A stretch of DNA of 64,000 bases from Lactiplantibacillus mudanjiangensis (GTDB lineage Bacteria > Bacillota > Bacilli > Lactobacillales > Lactobacillaceae). The stretch is taken from NCBI RefSeq assembly GCF_005405385.1, contig NZ_BJDY01000002.1, positions 372,001 through 436,000 on the forward strand. Reading direction: 5' to 3'. A model generated the notes under the pieces. That model searched no databases and was not told the origin of the DNA. It was given only the letters and a program-made list of their open reading frames with translations. The position numbers and the translations under genes are program-made. Below, piece after piece: positions 41,864 to 51,056 of this stretch (position 1 is the stretch's first letter; every line of letters begins with the position of its first letter).

Positions 41864-42718
41864 CTATTTGTATTTGGCTTCCAGCTGGCTCATCCAATAC
41901 CCTAGAATACCCCCAGCAACACAGGCCAGCAAGCTCCAGACTAAGGTCATCAATGTCACCCCAGTATACACGATACTTTCAGCCGCATTCGGATTAGGGA
42001 CTAAAATTAAAATCGTACTGGCCGTCACGATCCCCAAAATAAAATGGTAAACCCGTGAGTGAAAATGCTGCAAAAGGTGATCCATCGCTTTAGAGAAAAT
42101 CACCATGGCCAAGATCCCACCAATCGCAATCGGTAAATAAACGCCAATAATATCGAACCGCTTAAACCCATTCAACATCGGTGTGAATAATCCGAGAATT
42201 AATAACAAGTTAGAAGGACTTAATCCCGGCACCAAGACGCCTAAGGCAATTAAAGCCCCCGCAACGACGAAACCACCAAAATTGGCCGGCAACGTACCGA
42301 ATAGGTCACTCATAAAGTAAAGCAAGCCCCCACTAATCAATAACGTACCGAAAAACCAACCATAGTCAGCGGCATCACGCGGACCATGTGCCGTTGCCGT
42401 TTTCATTAACGCTGGCAACGTACCGATAATCGCACCCGCAAAACCCCAAAGTACAATCACTTGAGCGCGTTCGAGTAGGAATTCTAGCGGAGCCGACAGG
42501 AGGGCAATCCCAACTAGGCCACCCAGACCAACCGGCACGAAGTACCAAAAGTCTTGTTTAAAACGTTGACGGAAATGAGCCATAAACCCAAGTAACCGTT
42601 CATAAATACCTAAAATGGCCGCCAAAACTCCGCCGGAAACACCAGGTAAAATGAAACCTAATGCAATGACAACGCCTTTAAAGAAACGGCTCAACCAATG
42701 ATCATTTTGCTTAGTCAT
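41864..42718 (-). CDS. DUF368 (PopT-like) polyprenyl-phosphate transporter
   Basis: The 284-residue protein has about eight hydrophobic segments and the DUF368 signatures 'FFKGVVIALGFILPGVSGGVLAAILGIYERLL' and, in the second half, 'ALGVLVPGLSPSNLLLILGLFTPML', an inverted-repeat pair. Recent work identified DUF368 and DedA proteins as undecaprenyl-phosphate translocases. Both families occur in this window. ATG 42718 follows AAAGGAG. It ends two bases from the DUF1003 tail. Confidence 0.88.
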   Translation of the reverse strand: MTKQNDHWLSRFFKGVVIALGFILPGVSGGVLAAILGIYERLLGFMAHFRQRFKQDFWYFVPVGLGGLVGIALLSAPLEFLLERAQVIVLWGFAGAIIGTLPALMKTATAHGPRDAADYGWFFGTLLISGGLLYFMSDLFGTLPANFGGFVVAGALIALGVLVPGLSPSNLLLILGLFTPMLNGFKRFDIIGVYLPIAIGGILAMVIFSKAMDHLLQHFHSRVYHFILGIVTASTILILVPNPNAAESIVYTGVTLMTLVWSLLACVAGGILGYWMSQLEAKYK

Positions 42719-42943
42719 AAAATAACTCCTTTTTGTGGCTAATGGTCATACTAGTTTTAAAATAGCAGATTTTTCTAATCGTTGCAATTAAAATTTTCTT
42801 TAAACTACGGTGTTAAATGGCTAACACAATAAATTAATTCAGTGAATTTATTTGCTCCCATCAATGTTTTATCATAAAATGGACTAACATGAAAATATTC
42901 ATTAATTTATGAAAATGATTAGCAAAAGGAAAGTTGAGACAAT

Positions 42944-44293
42944 ATGGAAAATCAACAACTGGCCCGCAAGTTAAAACGTCGCCACGTTCAAATGATCGCG
43001 CTCGGCGGGGCGATTGGGACGGGTCTCTTTCTTGGTTCCGGGTCTGCCATCAAACAGGCCGGACCATCAATCTTACTAGCTTATGCCATCGGGGGCCTTT
43101 TTTGCTACTTGATGATGCGTGCTTTAGGAGAGTTATTGCTCTCCAATACCAAGCTACATTCGTTCCTTGAATTTATTAATCTATACTTAGGTAAAAAGTT
43201 TGAATTCGCCATTGGCTGGACGTATTGGTTATGCTGGATTAGTCTAGCAATGGCTGACTTAACCGCTAGTGGGATCTACATTCGTTATTGGTTTCCTTGG
43301 ATTCCACAATGGGTGACACCACTAGTGATCATCTTGATCCTACTGGTTTTCAACCTCTTATCCGTTAGTGCATTCGGGGAACTTGAATATTGGTTTTCGA
43401 TGATTAAAGTGGTCGCAATTATCGCGTTAATTGTCACCGGGGCCATTCTTATCGGCTCATCGGCCCACGTTGGCGGTCACGCCGTTACGGTAACTAACCT
43501 CGTCAACCATGGCGGATTCTTTCCAAAGGGCTTAGGCGGCTTTTTAGCGTCCTTCTCATTGGTCATCTTCGCCTTTACCGGGATTGAAATGGTGGGGATT
43601 ACCGCCGGAGAAGCGGAAAATCCTGAAAAAGAATTGCCACGTGCTATTAACAGCTTGCCCATTCGAATTTCATTTTTCTATGTGGGTGCCTTATTCGTGA
43701 TCATGTCGATCTATCCTTGGGACCAAATCGCCACCAGTCAATCGCCATTCGTACAGGTCTTTAGTGATATCGGGATTAAAGCCGCAGCTAGCATTATTAA
43801 TTTCGTAGTCTTAACCGCAGCATTATCAGCCTGCAACAGTGCCATCTTTAGTACGAGTCGAACTTTATTCACCTTGTCGCACGGTCAGAATGCACCAAAG
43901 TGGATGGGGAAGGTCAATCGTTACAATGTCCCAGCACGCTCACTGGGCTTCTCATCGTTGATCTTACTTGTCATCGTCGTCTTAAACTACGTAATGCCTA
44001 GCACAGTCTTTACATTGATTTCTAATGTCGCTACAACGAACTTCATCATCGTCTGGTGTTCATTACTGGTTTGTCACTACGTTTACAAGAAAAACACTGA
44101 CAGTAGTCAAAATCCATTTAAACTACCGTTATTCCCACTGTCAAATATTGCCACATTAGTCTTCTTTGTGGCTGTAACCGTGATTTTATGTTTTGATACG
44201 GTTAACCGTTGGGCCGTGATTGGGTCGATCCTGTGGTTCATTGCACTCTTAGTCGTTGAACAGTTAATGCACCACCAAACTAATTTAGATTAA
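42944..44293 (+). CDS. Amino acid permease (APC superfamily)
   Basis: The 449-residue transporter has 12 membrane helices and opens with 'RRHVQMIALGGAIGTGLFLGSGSAIKQAGPSILLAY', the substrate-binding helix 1 of the AAT family; 'FAFTGIEMVGITAGEAENPEKELPRAIN' in helix 6-7 is also typical. Members take up amino acids with protons (CycA, AroP, GabP-like). The specificity cannot be assigned. ATG 42944 follows AAGGAAAG. Single gene with a terminator. Confidence 0.93.
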   Translation: MENQQLARKLKRRHVQMIALGGAIGTGLFLGSGSAIKQAGPSILLAYAIGGLFCYLMMRALGELLLSNTKLHSFLEFINLYLGKKFEFAIGWTYWLCWISLAMADLTASGIYIRYWFPWIPQWVTPLVIILILLVFNLLSVSAFGELEYWFSMIKVVAIIALIVTGAILIGSSAHVGGHAVTVTNLVNHGGFFPKGLGGFLASFSLVIFAFTGIEMVGITAGEAENPEKELPRAINSLPIRISFFYVGALFVIMSIYPWDQIATSQSPFVQVFSDIGIKAAASIINFVVLTAALSACNSAIFSTSRTLFTLSHGQNAPKWMGKVNRYNVPARSLGFSSLILLVIVVLNYVMPSTVFTLISNVATTNFIIVWCSLLVCHYVYKKNTDSSQNPFKLPLFPLSNIATLVFFVAVTVILCFDTVNRWAVIGSILWFIALLVVEQLMHHQTNLD

Positions 44294-44336
44294 AAAAATG
44301 GTCACCAGCAAATTAATTGTTGGTGGCCATTTTTTA
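44293..44336. terminator. Intrinsic terminator
   Basis: AAAAAATGGTCACCA and TGGTGGCCATTTTTT around a GCAAATTAATTGT loop, between convergent genes. Confidence 0.9.
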
Positions 44337-44678
44337 TGGTGTCGCGGTTGGCTTTAATTGGCTTAAGACTAGTTGCGTGTCCTTAAGCACAACGGCTTGA
44401 TCCGGCAAACTGATAATCCGATGATGGGCTAAAATATCAGTAGTCAACGTTTGAAACGCCGCTTCGGACAAGACCCAACAACTTTCAGTATCATAATCAG
44501 TGGCATTCAAAAGATCATAACCTTCACTTTGATCAATGTGAACTTGAAACCCAATCCCTAATTGGGCTTGTAATCGACCAGCATACCGCTGAAATAAAGC
44601 TTGATTGGCAGCTGGGTCTTCCGTTGGACCAACAACACGTTTTGCCAACCGAATGCTTGGAACTAGTAAGACTTGCAT
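44334..44678 (-). CDS. Hypothetical cytoplasmic protein (114 aa)
   Basis: The 114-residue protein has no membrane segment or signal. 'PSIRLAKRVVGPTEDPAANQALFQRYAGRLQAQLGIGFQVHIDQS' suggests a ferredoxin-like alpha/beta layout. ATG 44678 follows GAAGGTG, and a TATAAG-type -10 lies about 50 bp upstream on the minus strand. No family recognised. Confidence 0.65.
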   Translation of the reverse strand: MQVLLVPSIRLAKRVVGPTEDPAANQALFQRYAGRLQAQLGIGFQVHIDQSEGYDLLNATDYDTESCWVLSEAAFQTLTTDILAHHRIISLPDQAVVLKDTQLVLSQLKPTATP

Positions 44679-44780
44679 ACAAGCACCTTCGATCTTCTGT
44701 TAATAAAAGTAACTATTATCTTATAGTTTAGCCGAAATCAACTTTTTTTGCAGGTTTCAACCTCATCATTAGCTGTTTTA

Positions 44781-45318
44781 CTAAAGGTTGAAAGCTACTT
44801 TTTAGCAATAATCGTTGATATGATAAGCATTCATCGATCAAAGGTAGTCATACTTGCCACCTACCGTTCGCCCACATTGAGCCGGAACGCTGTGGGCGGA
44901 CCGGTTCAGCCCAAAAGCGGTCTGAACCGTCGTTTTGAACCACTAAACCCGTGTTTCAAAAACGCCAGTCTCTAAGCGATAAATCGCTAAGAGACTCCCA
45001 CGGCTGGGCTCAGTGTGGACTCACTCTCGGCTATGTTAGTGACTACAAACTTGATTAACTTCTAAGCGAAGCCAGCCAGTGATGGCGCCGGCCGTGAAAA
45101 TATCGTTAGTCCGGATGTTTTTCCCGGACTTTACGATATGGACGACTTTTGAGAATAGTGGTTTTTGCTAGTCTCAAAAGCGAGGTGGAAGCCCGCACTT
45201 TGGCTGGAACCGGTCCCCACAACCGGCAGAATCGCTGGCTGGCGTAGGTGGCAATTTAATCCAACTTAAGTCAATGTTGGTAAGGTTTCGACCAATACAT
45301 TTAACTTTCAACCTTTAG
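44781..45318 (+). mobile_element. MITE-like structured intergenic element, copy D (full length, 538 bp)
   Basis: Terminal repeats CTAAAGGTTGAAAG and CTTTCAACCTTTAG are nearly perfect. The body matches copy A in the same orientation over most of its length. Hairpins at 44967-44996 and about 45094-45132 correspond to those in A with compensating base changes. The flanks GCTGTTTTA (left) and GCTGTTTCA (right) match at 8 of 9. A TTTCAACCT sequence at 44755-44764, just outside the left end, looks like the remnant of another terminal repeat, so the flanking similarity may come from a tandem copy rather than a target duplication. Confidence 0.78.
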
Positions 45319-45328
45319 CTGTTTCATC

Positions 45329-45377
45329 AAAAATAACGTTAGTCGCCAGATTACTATGGCTAAACTAACGTTATTTT
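45329..45377 (-). terminator. Intrinsic terminator of the lactate permease operon
   Basis: AAAATAACGTTAGT and ACTAACGTTATTTT form a 14-bp stem just beyond the stop at 45380. Confidence 0.85.
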
Positions 45378-45379
45378 AC

Positions 45380-46975
45380 TTAAACAAATTGACTTAAGAC
45401 TAAACCGGCAACCCCAATCAAGGCCGCATAGGCGAGACCTGGTAAGATTGTTTGCCGCAAAATTGGGCCTTCTTGACCCTCTAAACCAACCACCGAACTA
45501 ACGGCAACGATATTATGCACACAAATCATATTGCCGGCCGCCGCACCAATTAATTGTGCCGCCAAGACAACTGGTTCATTTAAATGAGCATTGGCCGCAA
45601 TATCCGCTTGAATCTGACCAAACGTCAGCGTTGAAACAGTCGTACTACCAGTGACAAACGCGCCAAGTTGACCTAAGAAAGGGGCCATGAAGAGCCAAAT
45701 TCCAGCTAAATACGTCGCCACGAATTTGGCAATGTACATTGGCATACTTGGTAACTGTCCCTGGTTAAGCCCAGAGTTCGTAAAGACTTGGACTAAGATT
45801 AACGTCACCACTAACGCGATGGCCGTGTTACCCATCGACGCCCCGACTTTTTTAGCGGTGGGCCACGCTTGTTTCAATGAACGGGCTTGAATAAGTAAAC
45901 CAATCAAGGCTGCTACCGTGAGCAAGGTTCCTGGTGAATACAAGAATTCCCAATCTGAATTAATCGTTTGATAGCCCAAAATATTGAGCCACGAGAAATT
46001 CACATGACTCGTTAGCCACAATTTAAGTGGCTGATAGACCCGTGAGGCCAACAGCAACACCACAACAATTAAATAGGGCAGCCAAGCGGTGATTAACGAC
46101 ATTTTCACTGGCGTGGTGGTGGCTGGTTTGGCCGCAACAGTTGGTAATTGCCATGGTTCTTGTTGGATTGAAGCCGGCAGTAACCAATGATAACGCAGAC
46201 TTACAATCGCTACGACCAATGTCACAAACGGCGCAATAATCGAAACAAACTCATAACTGATTACCATGGCTGTCATCAAGGCAACACTCGTATAAACAAG
46301 TCCGATGACTAATGCCCATGGTAAAACCGCCAGCCATTGTTGAAAACGGCGTTGCTTCGGTCCAAAGCCCCAAATCAAAATAAAGATCAGTAGGGCCGGC
46401 ATCAAAGCACCCACTAGCAAATCCAATTGGGTAATGCGTTGTCCAATCAAATTCAACATGGCCGATTTTTCGGTCACATTGCTTAATCCAACCGTTAACG
46501 GCGTCCCAACAGCACCAAAAGCTGCCGGAGTTGAATCGGCAACCAAAGCTAAAACAACCGCCGCCATCGGTGTAAACCCTAAGGCAATGAGTAAGGGGGC
46601 CGTTACCATCGCCGGCGTACCAAAGCCCGAGACCCCTTCAATGAGACCACCAAACAAATAAGCGACCACAATCACTTGTAACCGCATATCCGCTGATAAC
46701 GCCTGAAAGCCTTGATTAATTCGTTCAATGGCACCAGTGGCTCGTAAACTATTTAACATCAATAGAGCGCCGAACAGAATCCACAAAATTGGTAACGCCT
46801 TATGCAAAGATTGTAAGATTGACGCACCAATAACGGCCGGTGGTAGTTGCCAAAAGACATAGCTTAGAACAACCACAACCGCTGCACTGATGCTCATTCC
46901 TTTGATAGCCGATAAATTTAATCCACCTAACAAAATTAACGGTAAAATAATTGCCGCGGCGGCCACAATAATCAT
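45380..46975 (-). CDS. lctP: L-lactate permease (LctP family)
   Basis: The 531-residue protein has about 13 membrane helices and family segments 'LFGGLIEGVSGFGTPAMVTAPLLIALGF', 'ALVADSTPAAFGAVGTPL' and 'GQLGAFVTGSTTVSTLTFG', close to LldP/LctP proton-coupled lactate/glycolate carriers. ATG 46975 follows AAAGGAGG with 8 bases of spacing. It lies 25 bp behind the MFS-like gene and ends at a terminator. In a lactic acid bacterium it could export or re-import lactate. Confidence 0.93.
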   Translation of the reverse strand: MIIVAAAAIILPLILLGGLNLSAIKGMSISAAVVVVLSYVFWQLPPAVIGASILQSLHKALPILWILFGALLMLNSLRATGAIERINQGFQALSADMRLQVIVVAYLFGGLIEGVSGFGTPAMVTAPLLIALGFTPMAAVVLALVADSTPAAFGAVGTPLTVGLSNVTEKSAMLNLIGQRITQLDLLVGALMPALLIFILIWGFGPKQRRFQQWLAVLPWALVIGLVYTSVALMTAMVISYEFVSIIAPFVTLVVAIVSLRYHWLLPASIQQEPWQLPTVAAKPATTTPVKMSLITAWLPYLIVVVLLLASRVYQPLKLWLTSHVNFSWLNILGYQTINSDWEFLYSPGTLLTVAALIGLLIQARSLKQAWPTAKKVGASMGNTAIALVVTLILVQVFTNSGLNQGQLPSMPMYIAKFVATYLAGIWLFMAPFLGQLGAFVTGSTTVSTLTFGQIQADIAANAHLNEPVVLAAQLIGAAAGNMICVHNIVAVSSVVGLEGQEGPILRQTILPGLAYAALIGVAGLVLSQFV

Positions 46976-47000
46976 CAATCAAACCTCCTTTTAAACGATA

Positions 47001-48353
47001 CTAAACCGACTTCGATGCATGATCATGACGATTCTGACTGTAAATGGCCACCATTGATACGACAAATGAGAGTCCCGTCACTGGCCAAGCTAAGCCGTGT
47101 AAATAAAGGCTAGCCGACGTGGTCGCTGTTGGATTGAAGAAGGCCATGAGTTTCAATTGGTTCAAACCACTAACCGTCACTAATAGGCCAAAGAAGAGCA
47201 ATTGACATAATAACCCACCATACGTTGAGAACCGATACTTATTAATGATTGCCAAGTCTGGATCATTCTCATCAGCGGTGTAAACACTCGTATTAATCGC
47301 TGGATTTTCATAACCGACATATAATGCAATTAGGATTAAGCCAAGACTATAGAGTACTGGTTGCGTCGTCAAAATCAAGATATGACCAACAACCAAGCCA
47401 ATTTCGGCATACCGTTTGGCCCGATCAGATTGTTGATGAGCCAACGCTGAATACAGTGGGTGACCACCTTCAAAGCCAATCAAATAATAGCCAAAGACCA
47501 TGTACATGCCCAGCTTACCAAGAACGAAATACGCGAAGAAACTGCTGAACAAGAGCACCACACAAATTAAGAAGCCTCGATTAACAATCCGCAGTTTATT
47601 GGCTGGCATGGCTTTCCAGTCGGCCGCTAATTCGATATTTAAAATCACAATTGCCACGACAATTGCGGCTAATACCCATGGTAAAGCGATGCTAAGCGAT
47701 GTTTTGCGTAAGAGGGTCAATAATGCCATCACACTGAAGAAAATGACGAAGAGAGCAATGCGCCACCATTTCAATGGCTGCTTTGCTGGCTGTTCCTGAT
47801 CGTTGTAAAAGGCCAGTGAGAATTGATCGAGTAATCGCCCCGCTGGTAACGCTAAGATAAAAAGTACCGCTAATAAAACAAAGGCAAGCTTGTATTGCAG
47901 ATCAAACATAAAATCAACCGCAAATAACAAGCCTAGTACAAGAAAGATCAGCCAGTAAAGCCGTTTTAACTTAAAATCTGTCTTGGCCGTCAGATGTAAC
48001 TTAATCGTTAAGAAGTAAGGCCAGATATTCGCTGACGTATAACCTAAGCACAGGGCCCCAGCAACTAGCCATCCGAGCGTACTCGTCAGACTAAAAATGA
48101 CACTGCCAATCATGCCCAGCCACAAACAAATCATCAAGTACGTGCTTGACTTCAAATTCCAACGTTTCGTTGAAAATACACTCGCGGCCCGAGCCACATA
48201 AAAGACCACAATCGCTACTAAATAATTGATGCTTTGCGTTTCTTTATACTTAAACAAAATCAATACATAAGGTAGCATAATGCCCACGTTAGCTAAAAAG
48301 TTTAACGTGGCAATCGAAAAATCTAAAAAGGGGGGACGTAATTTCTTTAACAC
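47001..48353 (-). CDS. Polytopic membrane protein, MFS-like transporter
   Basis: The 450-residue protein has 12 predicted helices with a longer central cytoplasmic loop ('QFSLAFYNDQEQPAKQPLKWW', about residue 190), as in the major facilitator superfamily. No substrate motif was recognised, and the sequence is not typical of drug exporters. It starts with GTG 48353 and probably shares an mRNA with lctP, so a role in organic-acid transport is a reasonable guess. Confidence 0.75.
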   Translation of the reverse strand: MLKKLRPPFLDFSIATLNFLANVGIMLPYVLILFKYKETQSINYLVAIVVFYVARAASVFSTKRWNLKSSTYLMICLWLGMIGSVIFSLTSTLGWLVAGALCLGYTSANIWPYFLTIKLHLTAKTDFKLKRLYWLIFLVLGLLFAVDFMFDLQYKLAFVLLAVLFILALPAGRLLDQFSLAFYNDQEQPAKQPLKWWRIALFVIFFSVMALLTLLRKTSLSIALPWVLAAIVVAIVILNIELAADWKAMPANKLRIVNRGFLICVVLLFSSFFAYFVLGKLGMYMVFGYYLIGFEGGHPLYSALAHQQSDRAKRYAEIGLVVGHILILTTQPVLYSLGLILIALYVGYENPAINTSVYTADENDPDLAIINKYRFSTYGGLLCQLLFFGLLVTVSGLNQLKLMAFFNPTATTSASLYLHGLAWPVTGLSFVVSMVAIYSQNRHDHASKSV

Positions 48354-48470
48354 ACTCTCACAACCATTCTGTTAAATTCCTTAACTATTAGTATAGCAAT
48401 TTCAACGGGGAGATGCTGTGAAAACGACTAAATTACTTCATCCAATGACTAATGATAACTGATGGTCACT

Positions 48471-48549
48471 ATCAACTAATTGTTAACTACAATTAGTTGA
48501 TAAATTAGCTGATAAGCATCTTTAAAATCAAACACAGATGATGCTTATC
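48471..48549. promoter_or_regulatory. Two consecutive perfect inverted repeats upstream of the lactate permease operon
   Basis: ATCAACTAATTG (48471-48482) with CAATTAGTTGAT (48490-48501), and GATAAGCATC (48511-48520) with GATGCTTATC (48540-48549). They lie 120-200 bp upstream of the MFS-like start codon and after the unrelated gene at 48635, so they could be operators or a tandem hairpin leader. Confidence 0.5.
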
Positions 48550-48634
48550 GATGGTCAATTAGGGAAAAATGCCTATACCAAAAAGTATTAAATCAACGTT
48601 TAGTCGTTATTTTGAGGCGATGTCATTTGATATT

Positions 48635-49552
48635 TTAGAAAAAACTGCAGCTTACCGGTACTTCAGAAACCAATTTTTTTGCTTTTGCTTGAACAGCGTA
48701 GGATTCTGGGTGCGCATAAAATGCTAGATGAGTGCCACCTTTTAACAGTATCAATTGACTATTTGTATCATGAGCAATCCGACTATATTTTGGTAGTACG
48801 TCTGTATCGGCATCACCATGTATTAGCAAAACTGGGCAGCGTACTTTTTCTAGCTCGAGGGTGTCAATCTGACCATAATTAGTCACATCATTGTTCCAAC
48901 CACGTCGACGTCGACCAGCCCAACTCATCGTTTTGGTAATGGCTAACACAAATTGACGTTGCGTTTCATCGGCCAAGACATCTGCAGTAAATCGCTTTAA
49001 TTCAAGACCTCGAATAGCGCCTTCGCTAGCGAGCGCACTTTCAATAAGCCGGTTTAGTGCAACGTGTGCGAACAATCGAATTAACCCATTACCCAAAACT
49101 GATCTAAACAAGAATCGACTATCAAGTGGGTAATTAGGTTTCTCCCAACGTGAGCTAAGCGCTGCAAGTTGAACTAGTGAGGTCACTCGCTCTGGATAGT
49201 TAACCGCAAATCGATAGGCAACCGGGCCACCTCCAGACCATGCCAGTATGGCAATTCGGGTTATCCCTAATTCATCCAAAACTGCAACCAATTGGGCGAC
49301 TTCATGATCAATTGAAGCATTAGTACCCAACGGCGTTCTCAAATAGCCTGGACGTGAAACTGAAATCGAACGGAATTGGTTCACCGGCAAAAAACCGGCC
49401 ATTAACTTGGCAGCGTCAACACCGCCAGGACTACCATGGATAACAAGAACTGGTAAGCCGGTGCCAGAAATACTGACCTGAACTTTTCCTAGGGCAATAT
49501 TAATCAGCTGAACCGAATCTGTCTCGATTCGATTATTCTTAGCTTGTTTCAT
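48635..49552 (-). CDS. Alpha/beta hydrolase
   Basis: The 305-residue protein is an alpha/beta-hydrolase fold with oxyanion segment 'VLVIHGSPGG', nucleophile elbow 'LAWSGGG' near residue 106, an acidic 'IHGDADTDV' and histidine 'GGTHLAFYAHP'. A variable cap of about 90 residues stands between. There is no signal peptide; the substrate is unknown. ATG 49552 has only a weak AAGAAG site. Single gene. Confidence 0.85.
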   Translation of the reverse strand: MKQAKNNRIETDSVQLINIALGKVQVSISGTGLPVLVIHGSPGGVDAAKLMAGFLPVNQFRSISVSRPGYLRTPLGTNASIDHEVAQLVAVLDELGITRIAILAWSGGGPVAYRFAVNYPERVTSLVQLAALSSRWEKPNYPLDSRFLFRSVLGNGLIRLFAHVALNRLIESALASEGAIRGLELKRFTADVLADETQRQFVLAITKTMSWAGRRRRGWNNDVTNYGQIDTLELEKVRCPVLLIHGDADTDVLPKYSRIAHDTNSQLILLKGGTHLAFYAHPESYAVQAKAKKLVSEVPVSCSFF

Positions 49553-49632
49553 ATTGACAGACTTCTTTCTGACTGATGTAAGTAATAGGGTCTCACCATA
49601 GGCTACTCGGTTGCATCATTAATCTTTTGTCG

Positions 49633-49675
49633 CACGTTTCAACTATAAATCTTCGGAGATGCAAAAAAGAGTTTG
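49633..49675. repeat. Short repeat shared with 23900-23942
   Basis: CACGTTTCAACTATAAATCT and the following TCGGAGAT..AAAAAAGAGTTTGGG match, with a few substitutions, the sequence after the hairpin at 23873-23901. In both places it leads into a terminator whose stem differs but starts with the same A-run and GTTTGGG. Confidence 0.6.
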
Positions 49676-49694
49676 GGTTTTGTCCCAAACTCTT
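49664..49694 (-). terminator. Intrinsic terminator of the PNAG-type operon
   Basis: AAGAGTTTGGG and CCCAAACTCTT around TTTTGT; T6 follows on the minus strand. Confidence 0.85.
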
Positions 49695-49715
49695 ACGGTT
49701 ACTAGCAGAGTACCA

Positions 49716-51044
49716 TTATTTTTTATTTTGTAAGGATTTCCGAGTGGGGCTGACCCAAGTACCAGAACCAAAACCAAGAATCGTTTTTAACGCTGGGATA
49801 AAGGTCGTTACCACGGTTATCGGATTAATCATCCAATAAAACAACATATACAATGGCGCAAAGAACCAATATTTCAGCTTAGCTCCATGATGATCAAGCA
49901 ATAGCGCTGCCAACAGTTGCATAAACCCAGCAAATAGTTCAAACGTGACGAAAGTGAAAGAAATCATAAATCCATGAAAAACCCGTTCATAATTTCCAGT
50001 AATCAAGAAATAACCCATTAAGATCAGAAACATCACCGTCGTAATGACGAAAAAGAACGACCAGATAATCGATAGGGTTGAATCTACAAACATCGATAAC
50101 TGGTACCGACGTTGAATCGGATGAAACAAGAATTTTTTAATATTGGTTAACCAGACTTCCGTACCACCTTGAGCCCAACGTTTCCGTTGCTTATAAAGAT
50201 CACGAATGGTTTCTGGCACATTCATATGAAAGACAATATTGGGCGCAAAGCGCGGGACCGCCCCGACCATTTGATGATCCCAGGCAATGCTGATATCTTC
50301 AGTGGCCCGATTCTGTCGAAAACCACCAACATCGATTAGAAAAGACTTTTTATATAACGTGTTGGCACCACTATAGGCGTACATCGAGTCATTAACCGAG
50401 GTCTGACTTCGTTTGATCACGCCAACAATACTTGAGAATTCCACCGTTTGTGATTTGCCTAATAATTTAGTTCGGTTTTGAACGTCCATATTCGCCGTCA
50501 CTGCCGAGGTATTCATATCACGATCATGAATGAAAAAGTTCATATATTTCATCAGTGCATCTTGTTCCGGAATCGTATCGGCATCATTACTCAAAATGTA
50601 CTCGCCCTTAGCAAAATACATCCCGATATTAAAAGCATGCGCTTTACCTTTATTTTTTACAATTTCAACCGTCCGTAACCGTGGATACTTGTCCTGCAGG
50701 CGATGGATGATCGCCGCAGTATCATCCGTTGACCCATCATTCATCACCAATACCTCAAAATTAGTGTAATTCAATTGGTCAAAAAGGTAAGTGATCGTTT
50801 CTTCGATCATGACTTCTTCATTGTGTGCAGGAATCATGATCGTAATTAATGGCTGCTGATCAACTGGAATCATTTCCCAATTGTCATCACGTTTGTTGGT
50901 TTTAAGAAACCGATATGATAGTGATCCCGCAAACCAAAAAAAGGACCCCACAACGGGGTATAAGCACAAGATTAGTAAGAAAATATTGAGCAAAGTTTGC
51001 GACCAAGTCGCTTCTAAGATATGGTCAATAAAAATGTTTGTCAT
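49716..51044 (-). CDS. PgaC/IcaA-like processive GT2 (poly-N-acetylglucosamine synthase type)
   Basis: The 442-residue membrane enzyme has one N-terminal helix, a GT2 domain with 'ITIMIPAHNEEVMIEETITYL', 'MNDGSTDDT', 'SNDADTIPE' and 'TEDISIAWD', and the processive-synthase motif 'KQRKRWAQGG' (QxxRW). Three C-terminal helices follow. This is the PgaC/IcaA/NodC arrangement that makes and exports beta-linked hexosamine chains. It is the last gene of a three-gene operon with a PgaD-like protein and an EAL protein. The polymer itself is not proven. Confidence 0.9.
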   Translation of the reverse strand: MTNIFIDHILEATWSQTLLNIFLLILCLYPVVGSFFWFAGSLSYRFLKTNKRDDNWEMIPVDQQPLITIMIPAHNEEVMIEETITYLFDQLNYTNFEVLVMNDGSTDDTAAIIHRLQDKYPRLRTVEIVKNKGKAHAFNIGMYFAKGEYILSNDADTIPEQDALMKYMNFFIHDRDMNTSAVTANMDVQNRTKLLGKSQTVEFSSIVGVIKRSQTSVNDSMYAYSGANTLYKKSFLIDVGGFRQNRATEDISIAWDHQMVGAVPRFAPNIVFHMNVPETIRDLYKQRKRWAQGGTEVWLTNIKKFLFHPIQRRYQLSMFVDSTLSIIWSFFFVITTVMFLILMGYFLITGNYERVFHGFMISFTFVTFELFAGFMQLLAALLLDHHGAKLKYWFFAPLYMLFYWMINPITVVTTFIPALKTILGFGSGTWVSPTRKSLQNKK

Positions 51045-51056
51045 CGTTTATCCTCA

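Noticed and set aside
44755-44780. Target-site duplication of element D
   Set aside because: The flanking similarity extends into a TTTCAACCT sequence resembling an element end, so a tandem remnant could explain it; it is not reliable evidence by itself.
44748-44975. 75-codon plus-strand frame across the left end of element D
   Set aside because: It crosses the element boundary and is absent from copy A.
12635-45318. CRISPR array or tandem repeat array
   Set aside because: The repeated units are few, long, dispersed and in both orientations, without regular spacers.
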